From: Candidatus Faecousia faecipullorum
GTDB lineage: Bacteria > Bacillota > Clostridia > Oscillospirales > Oscillospiraceae
Length of the DNA: 13,327 nucleotides
Assembly: GCA_018710805.1 (NCBI GenBank)
Contig: DVJG01000058.1
Coordinates: forward strand, 1 to 13,327
Direction of reading: 5' to 3'
Part shown: positions 1 through 4,830 of the stretch, in pieces
How positions within the stretch are numbered: position 1 is the first letter of the stretch
How the letters are laid out: every line of letters starts with the position of its first letter
Made by a program: the position numbers and the translations under genes
Notes under the pieces: generated by a model
Told to the model about the DNA's origin: nothing
Seen by the model: only the letters and a program-made list of their open reading frames with translations
Databases searched by the model: none

Positions 1-1562
1 GCCCAGGCCGTGTCTCCCAGCACGTCGTACATCTGCTCCATGGCGGACATGAGGATTTCCCAGAGCTGATTTAAGATCTGGGCTGAGCGATTGTCCCCGG
101 CCTCGTCCAGCTCTTCTGCCAGGATTCCCAGACGGTTTTCCAGGTCAATGTCCTCCAAAAAGCCGTAAAGCGCCTCTACCTGTTCCCGCAGGTCCTTTGC
201 CTCCCGGAATCCGCGCTGCAGTGCCATAAGCGGTTCCATGGCAGTTTTTCTGGCCTCGTTCAAAAGCCGGAGCATGGCGGCAGATTTTTCGCTCAATGTC
301 TCTTTCAGGCCTTCCGGGTCATATTCCCAGGTTTCCGTCCACTTTTTCCCTCGGATGCCCCAGATAAAGGCGTAATTTTCCACCAAATCGCAGGTATCCG
401 GGTCCAGTGGGGACAATGCAGAGCGGAGATAGCGCAGGGTGCTTCGCTGGTCAAAGCCGCTCAGGGCGGCGTCCAGAGCCGTAAGTACCGTGGAAATGAC
501 ACTCTTTTGCAGAATTTCCTCGGTGCCGGACTGGTAGAGCGGAATGTGAAACCGATGGAAAATCAGTTTCAGAAGCGGCTCGTACACAGCTTGGTCCGTG
601 ACCACAATGGCGATATCCCGATAGCGGCAGCCGCCCTGCACCAGCTCCGAAACCCGCTTCGCGGCGGCAAGGCTCTCTATATAGGCAGTCTCTGCGTAGG
701 ATACCCGGAGATTTTCGCCGCTATGAATGGGGCCCTGGAACAGTCCCTCCTGCACCGCATTCAAATCCCCGGCAATGTGCTCAATCTCCACTTTCACCCC
801 GGCCCGCTGGGCACAGCGCAGAAGCTCCCGGGCAGTCTCTCCGGCTTTTTCAAATGCCAGGAGATGGGAGCCGGGCGCATCACAGTTCAGGCTTACGGTA
901 ACGCAGGGAGAAACCCGGATGAGATGTTCCAGAATTTCCAGATTCTGCCGGGTAAAGTCCGGAAAACCGTCTATGTAAAAGGTGTGGTTTTCTCCGAAAT
1001 CCCCCAGTTCCAGCTGTTCCAGCAGCCAGGTCATCCGATCTCTGGGGTCCCGCTTTCCCCGGGTGCAGAGGCTGTCGTAGGCGGACATCAGAAGGGACAA
1101 TTCTTCCAGCTTCTGGGCCAGGCTTCCTTCCGTCTGGGCAGAAGCGTCTTTCAGGTTCTGGGCCGTGATGCAGCAGCGTTTGAATTCGTCCACGGCATCA
1201 ATAAGGCCCGTGAGAAATTCCGGTCTCGTCTCCACAGCGGCATAGGCTTTCAGGCGGCTGGCAAGCTGGCGGGCCGAGGCTGCCATGGCCACCACCCGGC
1301 CGCCTTCGTCCAGGCACTCCCGGGCTGCAAAGCCCATGGTATCCGCCACCCGGCGATAGAGACGGGTAAAGGACAGGACTTCGGCATATCGGCTGGCAGT
1401 GTCTCCGGCGCAAGCACAGAGGCGGCGCTCCGTATCGTGGCTGATGAGCTCCGGCACCATGAGAATCCGGTTCCCCTGACGATTTTTTACATCCTGAGAA
1501 ATGCGTTTTAAAATCTCTTCCCGATTGGCTTTCCAATCTTTTCCAAGCAATAAGCGGAGCAA
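1..1562 (-). CDS. addB: AddB-type ATP-dependent nuclease subunit, N-terminal part (gene cut by window edge)
   Basis: Helicase-nuclease subunit of the AddAB (RexAB) complex, which resects double-strand breaks and loads RecA. About 520 codons are present; family members are near 1,100-1,200 residues, so the C-terminal PD-(D/E)XK nuclease and Fe-S region lie outside the window. Visible family signatures are RILMVPELISHDTERRL near residues 32-48 (the usual 'VPEQ..f..E..L' block), FYIDGFPDFTRQNLEIL near 195-211 (the 'vDGF..FTp.e..il' block), and HRFHIPLYQSG near 336-346. The start is TTG at 1562, chosen because AAAGGAGG sits 8 bases upstream and the MLRLLLGK opening matches AddB N-termini. The N-terminus lacks the GxxGxGKT Walker A loop of Bacillus AddB (it reads LLLGKDWKANREEIL), resembling RexB-like forms. 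It lies downstream of spoIIR on the same strand but has its own promoter. The family call is firm; the exact subtype (AddB versus RexB-like) is inferred. Confidence 0.88.
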   Translation of the reverse strand, partial: MLRLLLGKDWKANREEILKRISQDVKNRQGNRILMVPELISHDTERRLCACAGDTASRYAEVLSFTRLYRRVADTMGFAARECLDEGGRVVAMAASARQLASRLKAYAAVETRPEFLTGLIDAVDEFKRCCITAQNLKDASAQTEGSLAQKLEELSLLMSAYDSLCTRGKRDPRDRMTWLLEQLELGDFGENHTFYIDGFPDFTRQNLEILEHLIRVSPCVTVSLNCDAPGSHLLAFEKAGETARELLRCAQRAGVKVEIEHIAGDLNAVQEGLFQGPIHSGENLRVSYAETAYIESLAAAKRVSELVQGGCRYRDIAIVVTDQAVYEPLLKLIFHRFHIPLYQSGTEEILQKSVISTVLTALDAALSGFDQRSTLRYLRSALSPLDPDTCDLVENYAFIWGIRGKKWTETWEYDPEGLKETLSEKSAAMLRLLNEARKTAMEPLMALQRGFREAKDLREQVEALYGFLEDIDLENRLGILAEELDEAGDNRSAQILNQLWEILMSAMEQMYDVLGDTAW

Positions 1563-1588
1563 AAAAATCGCCTCCTTTATTTTCCCGT

Positions 1589-1617
1589 ATCATATCATAT
1601 TTCAGGAGACTTCGCAA
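1589..1617 (-). promoter_or_regulatory. Housekeeping (sigma-A type) promoter for addB
   Basis: On the minus strand TTGCGA (1617-1612) and TATGAT (1594-1589) are separated by exactly 17 bases. The -10 box matches 5 of 6 consensus bases and the -35 box 4 of 6. Transcription would start near 1582, about 20 bases before the TTG start codon, just ahead of the AAAGGAGG ribosome binding site. No terminator is visible between spoIIR and this promoter, so readthrough from spoIIR is also possible. Confidence 0.7.
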
Positions 1618-1620
1618 CTT

Positions 1621-2232
1621 CTAGGAGGCAAAGAAGGCAGTCTGCAATTTTCCAATGGCATCCAGAAGGAAAAACCGGAGCTCCACGCCGTCGTCTTCGC
1701 TGAGGGCCTTTGTTAGGCTATCGGGAAAGCCCGCTTCTGCAGCAGTCTCGGCAAATCTTTCGGTGGTTGCGGAAAGGCACAGGCTGGGAAAGGCAACGCA
1801 CCACCAGTTATGTCCTTCGCCTTCGCCAATGGTGACCCGCAGGGCCTCGTAGACCCCGGAAGGCAGAGTGAAGGTATCGTAATGGCGAATGTCAAAGGCT
1901 TCCCGGCAGAGGGTCACCACCGCATCTGGTGCAAAACCGGCAGCCTGCAAGGTGGCGTTTGCCACACTCTGGAGCTTTGGAATATTTTCCTCTAAGTAGG
2001 CCTTCGCCTGGGACACATCCGCTACATTTTGGAGATCCTCCTGGATACTGGTGAGAATGGCGTCCCGGACCTTGAGCTTGACTGCCTGATCTTCTTCGCT
2101 GTCGGAATTTGCCACCACATGGAGGCGGATGAGGCCGTTATTCAACGTCTCCCGGTCGGAAAGCACTGTGCCGCACCATACCAAGGCCGCTAAAACCAGG
2201 CAAATGCCAATTCGTTTCCATAATTTTCCCAT
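1621..2232 (-). CDS. spoIIR: Stage II sporulation protein R
   Basis: In Bacillus, SpoIIR is made in the forespore under sigma-F, is exported to the intermembrane space, and triggers SpoIIGA to cleave pro-sigma-E in the mother cell. The protein here is 203 residues (B. subtilis is about 224). An N-terminal export/membrane segment spans roughly residues 8-24. It is followed by the family hallmark IRLHVVANSDSEEDQAVKLK at 35-54 and a second conserved block, GHNWWCVAFPSLC, at 140-152. The start is uncertain. ATG at 2232 gives a basic MGKLWKR signal n-region but has only a weak ribosome site (GGACGG). An in-frame ATG at 2247 would add MDGVF and has GGAAG 10 bases upstream. The start lies immediately after the T-tract of the ispE terminator hairpin, an unusual position. 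addB follows on the same strand after 58 bases. The family call is strong. Confidence 0.93.
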   Translation of the reverse strand: MGKLWKRIGICLVLAALVWCGTVLSDRETLNNGLIRLHVVANSDSEEDQAVKLKVRDAILTSIQEDLQNVADVSQAKAYLEENIPKLQSVANATLQAAGFAPDAVVTLCREAFDIRHYDTFTLPSGVYEALRVTIGEGEGHNWWCVAFPSLCLSATTERFAETAAEAGFPDSLTKALSEDDGVELRFFLLDAIGKLQTAFFAS

Positions 2233-2273
2233 AAAAACACCGTCCATACTGAAATTACTTCCAGTATGGACGG
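2233..2273 (-). terminator. Intrinsic terminator of ispE, abutting the spoIIR start codon
   Basis: A perfect 12-bp inverted repeat, CCGTCCATACTG / CAGTATGGACGG (arms 2273-2262 and 2251-2240), has a 10-base loop and is followed on the minus strand by TGTTTTT (2239-2233). It starts six bases after the ispE stop codon, and the T-run ends exactly at the spoIIR ATG at 2232. The alternative spoIIR ATG at 2247 lies inside the 3' arm. Transcripts arriving from ispE should therefore terminate, or carry a spoIIR start region masked by structure. Confidence 0.8.
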
Positions 2274-2291
2274 CGTAACTTAGAAATATAC
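2262..2291 (-). promoter_or_regulatory. Possible sigma-F (forespore) promoter for spoIIR
   Basis: Known biology says spoIIR is sigma-F dependent. The B. subtilis sigma-F consensus is about GYWTA, 15 bases, GGnrAnAnTW. On the minus strand GTATA (2291-2287) is followed by exactly 15 bases and then GTCCATACTG (2271-2262), which keeps the G, A, A and T core positions but lacks the second G. Transcription would start near 2256, inside the loop of the ispE terminator hairpin. It would therefore omit the 5' arm and could not form the terminator. This is a motif match by eye and remains tentative. Confidence 0.35.
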
Positions 2292-3143
2292 AGGTTTTGC
2301 CAGGAAAATCTGGGGGTAGTTTTCTTTCAGCATATTGCAAACCACGGCGGCGTACTCAAAGGACGGCATCATGGCAAACACCGCAGAGCCGGAACCGGTC
2401 ATCTGCTGGCTCAGGGCACCGTAGCTATGGCAAATGGATTTGATATAGTTGAGTTCCAGATGGTCGGCAGTCACCACAGGGTCGAAGACGTTGCAGACAT
2501 TTTCCGCCACCTTACCCAGGTCTCCTGCCAGCAGGGCGCTTTCCATGGCCTGGTTGTCCGGCCGCAGGGGAATGGCAGCGGTGTCAATCTTCCGGTAAAG
2601 CTCCGGGGTAGACACAGAAAACTCCGGCTTGCAGACCACGAATATACAGTCCGGCATATCCGGAAGCTTTCGGATCCGCTCTCCCCTGCCCTCTACCATG
2701 GCAGTGCCGCCCACAACGCAGAAGGGCACATCGCTTCCCACCTGGGCGCCCAGCTCCGCCAGTGCCAGAATGGAAAGAGGGCTTCCATAGTGCTTATTGA
2801 GGGCCCGCAGGACTGCCGCCGCGTCGGCACTGCCGCCGCCCAGGCCTGCCTCAGAGGGAATGCGCTTTTGAATGCGAATTTCCAAGCCCTCCGGGTCCTT
2901 GCCCATGGCGTCGCAGTAGACCTTTGCAGCTTTCCAGGCCAGATTCCCTTCATCCGTGGGGATTCCCTCCGCCGAACAGAGCAGCTTCCATGGTCTGCCG
3001 GTGCCCACATCAATCTCAATATCGTCCCGGATGGAGATGGTCTGCATGACGCTGCGCAGGTCATGATAGCCGTCACTGCGCTTTCCAAGAACGTCCAAAG
3101 TCAAATTGATTTTGGCAAATGCCCCTTCATATAAGGTTGTCAT
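2280..3143 (-). CDS. ispE: 4-diphosphocytidyl-2-C-methyl-D-erythritol kinase (IspE)
   Basis: Cytosolic GHMP-family kinase of the MEP (non-mevalonate) isoprenoid pathway. It phosphorylates the 2-hydroxyl of CDP-methylerythritol using ATP, towards IPP and DMAPP. The 287-residue length is typical. Motif 1 is AKINLTLDV at residues 10-18, with the substrate-side Lys11. The ATP-binding glycine loop PSEAGLGGGSADAA is at about 96-109. GSDVPF at 136-141 carries the likely catalytic Asp138. Motif 3, TGSGSAVF, is at 249-256. The ATG start at 3143 follows a purine-rich AAGGGAAGGG stretch, a moderate ribosome site, and the N-terminus aligns naturally with the family. The gene has its own promoter and a hairpin terminator right after the stop, so it looks like a single-gene transcription unit despite sharing a strand with spoIIR and addB. 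Confidence 0.96.
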   Translation of the reverse strand: MTTLYEGAFAKINLTLDVLGKRSDGYHDLRSVMQTISIRDDIEIDVGTGRPWKLLCSAEGIPTDEGNLAWKAAKVYCDAMGKDPEGLEIRIQKRIPSEAGLGGGSADAAAVLRALNKHYGSPLSILALAELGAQVGSDVPFCVVGGTAMVEGRGERIRKLPDMPDCIFVVCKPEFSVSTPELYRKIDTAAIPLRPDNQAMESALLAGDLGKVAENVCNVFDPVVTADHLELNYIKSICHSYGALSQQMTGSGSAVFAMMPSFEYAAVVCNMLKENYPQIFLAKPVYF

Positions 3144-3169
3144 AAAATCCCTTCCCTTTCTTTTGCTTT

Positions 3170-3198
3170 ATTATAGCGGAAGCCGTCGTAATTTGCAA
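3170..3198 (-). promoter_or_regulatory. Housekeeping promoter for ispE
   Basis: On the minus strand TTGCAA (3198-3193), a 17-base spacer, and a perfect TATAAT (3175-3170). Transcription would begin near 3163, about 20 bases before the ispE ATG. It lies back to back with the promoter of the DUF378 gene. Confidence 0.78.
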
Positions 3199-3205
3199 TG
3201 AGATT

Positions 3206-3234
3206 TTGATAAAATGCGCTGTTCTGGGTATCCT
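3206..3234 (+). promoter_or_regulatory. Housekeeping promoter for the DUF378 gene
   Basis: TTGATA (3206-3211, 5 of 6 consensus), a 17-base spacer, and TATCCT (3229-3234, 4 of 6). Transcription would start near 3241, giving a leader of about 25 bases that holds the AAGGAGAGG ribosome site. It is divergent from the ispE promoter, with the two -35 boxes only 7 bases apart. Confidence 0.55.
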
Positions 3235-3265
3235 ATCCCTATTCCAAGGAAGGAGAGGAAATCAT

Positions 3266-3472
3266 ATGTTGGATCTCATTGCCCTTATTTTGTCCATTGT
3301 GGGCTGTGTCAACTGGGGACTGGTGGGTATTTTTCAGCTAGACCTGGTGGCTTGGCTCTGCGGTGGGTCCGGCTCCCTGCTCAGCCGCATCATCTATACC
3401 CTGGTGGGCCTTGCGGGACTTTGGAGCATCTCGTTCCTGTTCCGCAGAAACGCCATCACCGACGGACAGTAA
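3266..3472 (+). CDS. DUF378 family small membrane protein
   Basis: A 68-residue protein with two predicted membrane segments (about residues 4-24 and 38-58) joined by a short loop. The DUF378/YuzA-type signature is clear: LDLIALIL at 2-9, NWGLVGIF at 16-23, then D26LVAWL and SLLSRIIYTLVGLAGLW at 37-53. The function of this family is unknown. The start is ATG at 3266, because AAGGAGAGG lies directly upstream with good spacing. An in-frame ATG at 3206 would lie inside the promoter and lacks a ribosome site. The C-terminal tail is short and basic, then polar (RRNAITDGQ). The gene is divergent from ispE and convergent with the zinc-ribbon gene, so it appears to be monocistronic. Confidence 0.85.
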   Translation: MLDLIALILSIVGCVNWGLVGIFQLDLVAWLCGGSGSLLSRIIYTLVGLAGLWSISFLFRRNAITDGQ

Positions 3473-3474
3473 GG

Positions 3475-3509
3475 AAAAACGCCAGTTCAGATTTTCTGAA
3501 CTGGCGTTT
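3475..3509 (-). terminator. Hairpin terminator serving the zinc-ribbon/Big_2 gene (minus strand)
   Basis: A perfect 14-bp stem (arms 3477-3490 and 3496-3509) has a 5-base loop. Read on the minus strand it is followed by a T-run (GGCGTTTTTCC, T at 3479-3475). Read on the plus strand it lacks a T-run, although it begins only a few bases after the DUF378 stop. It therefore best terminates the gene transcribed from the right, about 73 bases beyond that gene's stop. Confidence 0.7.
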
Positions 3510-3546
3510 AAACTGTCCAAAAATGTCCAAAGGGATTCTCATAGTC

Positions 3547-3584
3547 TGAGAGCCCGGAGAAATCCGGGCTCTCACAAATTTTTT
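3547..3584 (+). terminator. Hairpin terminator serving the DUF378 gene (plus strand)
   Basis: A perfect 12-bp stem TGAGAGCCCGGA / TCCGGGCTCTCA (3547-3558 and 3563-3574) with a GAAA tetraloop, followed by CAAA and six T (3579-3584). The T-run is only on the plus side. It overlaps the stop codon of the convergent zinc-ribbon gene. The tail ACAAATTTTTTA (3574-3585) recurs exactly after the hairpin at 9050-9080. Confidence 0.7.
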
Positions 3585-4686
3585 ATCTGCACCGGACGAT
3601 ACAGCTGACTTCCTGGTCGCCGTACTTTGCGGTGACGGAGGTGGTGCCATATCTCAAGGCTTTCACATTGCCCTCTTCGTCCACGGAGACGATGTCGGGG
3701 TGCTCAGAACTCCATTCCACGGCGTTCTGCTCCAGCTTGCAGTCCAGCAGGAGCTGGAATTCATAGCCAATACCCAGCATGATGTCCGACTTCTTGAGCT
3801 TCAGCTTCACATCGGAGTCTGTGGGTGCCTTGGTTGCGTCGGTGGTTTCGGCGGAAGCGTCGGTTGCTTCTGTACCGTCAGAAGTCTCCCCTTCAGCGGC
3901 AGCTTCGGTTGCCACCGTCTCGCCGTTTTCGTCGGTCTCAGCGGGAACGGCCTGGGTCTCCGTAGGAGCCTCGGTGGCCTCGGTCTCCGGCTCAAAGGAG
4001 CAGGTCACGGGGCAGCGGACCTCTTGGGTGCCGCAGAGGATATAAATTTCCGTGGTTCCCTCGCCCATAGCGGTAATCATACCGTTCTCATCAACCGTAG
4101 CAACGCTTTCATCGGCGGAGCGGTAGATAAGCTTGTCCGTGGTGTCGGCCGGCTGGGGTGCCACGTTGATGAGATACTGGGCACCGTTAGAATAGAGCTT
4201 TGCCTCGCCGCTCATGAGCACCAGATTGGTGCAGGGCACGGAGTTGGTCGTCTCCTCAGAAGACATGGTCTGGGTCTCAGAGGCAGGCGTATTGGCATCG
4301 TTCCCACGGCCGGGCAGGAAGTAGCGCACCACAAGATACCCGGCGGCAAGCAGGAGCACCGCAATCAGGGCCGTAAGCAGAATCACAGCCGCCGTATTGT
4401 GCTGGGGGCCCTCGTCATATTCCGGCTCTTCACCCAAATCGTCCTCATCCTCTCTGGGAGGGGCGCTCTGTCTGGTGTTCACTTCATCGAAGTCAAAAAT
4501 TTCCTTTTTCTTTTTGCTTGCGGTAAAGTGTCCGCCGCGGCCTCTGGGTTCGTCCATGATCTCTTCGCCGAGAAGCTCGTCCCCCAGAAAAGAAGCGGCG
4601 GCGTCCCGGGTGCAGCCGCAAATGGGGCAGCAGGGGGCGGTGTCTTGATATGTGGTTCCGCAGATATCGCAGATAATCTTGCTCAT
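3583..4686 (-). CDS. Single-pass membrane protein: N-terminal zinc ribbon, acidic linker, two Big_2 Ig-like domains
   Basis: A 367-residue protein of unknown function with a readable architecture. A small zinc ribbon has Cys6-x2-Cys9 and Cys20-x2-Cys23 (Cys19 and Cys25 are also present). An acidic, probably disordered linker follows to about residue 97. A hydrophobic membrane segment spans about 98-123 (VILLTALIAVLLLAAGYLVV). Two bacterial Ig-like (Big_2 type) domains follow at about 151-230 and 291-367. Both carry the typical 'S.n..Va.Vd..G.i.a...G.t.i' pattern, for example ESVATVDENGMITAMGEGTT at 193-212. Between them is a Thr/Glu/Ala-rich low-complexity linker (about 231-290). The zinc ribbon would face the cytoplasm and the Ig domains the outside. 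The start is ATG at 4686, with AGGGAGG 7 bases upstream; the in-frame ATG at 4737 overlaps the promoter. It is divergent from the kinase gene, suggesting a functional pair (inference). Confidence 0.85.
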   Translation of the reverse strand: MSKIICDICGTTYQDTAPCCPICGCTRDAAASFLGDELLGEEIMDEPRGRGGHFTASKKKKEIFDFDEVNTRQSAPPREDEDDLGEEPEYDEGPQHNTAAVILLTALIAVLLLAAGYLVVRYFLPGRGNDANTPASETQTMSSEETTNSVPCTNLVLMSGEAKLYSNGAQYLINVAPQPADTTDKLIYRSADESVATVDENGMITAMGEGTTEIYILCGTQEVRCPVTCSFEPETEATEAPTETQAVPAETDENGETVATEAAAEGETSDGTEATDASAETTDATKAPTDSDVKLKLKKSDIMLGIGYEFQLLLDCKLEQNAVEWSSEHPDIVSVDEEGNVKALRYGTTSVTAKYGDQEVSCIVRCR

Positions 4687-4735
4687 TTTATATCCTCCCT
4701 GTACGAAGAACCGTACCGTTCCAATATATTTTGAC

Positions 4736-4764
4736 ATTATACCACAGAACCCAAAAGATTACAA
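4736..4764 (-). promoter_or_regulatory. Housekeeping promoter for the zinc-ribbon/Big_2 gene
   Basis: On the minus strand TTGTAA (4764-4759), 17 bases, and a perfect TATAAT (4741-4736). Transcription would start near 4729, giving a leader of about 40 bases. The leader holds a small inverted repeat around GTACG/CGTAC (4701-4716 on the plus strand) whose role, if any, is unclear. Confidence 0.75.
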
Positions 4765-4775
4765 CTACAAAAGTA

Positions 4776-4804
4776 TTGCTTTTTTTGTAATTTTCATATA
4801 TGAT
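4776..4804 (+). promoter_or_regulatory. Housekeeping promoter for the receptor-like kinase gene
   Basis: TTGCTT (4776-4781), a 17-base AT-rich spacer, and TATGAT (4799-4804). Transcription would start near 4811, about 20 bases before the TTG start. Its -35 box lies 11 bases from the -35 box of the divergent zinc-ribbon gene, so one regulator bound between them could affect both. Confidence 0.65.
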
Positions 4805-4830
4805 AGATGCGTTAAAGGAGGCGATCAAGC

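Noticed and set aside
507..1511. A 334-codon open frame on the plus strand opposite addB
   Set aside because: It has no ribosome site, an incoherent low-complexity translation, and lies opposite a clear AddB coding frame. GC-rich codon bias explains long antisense frames.
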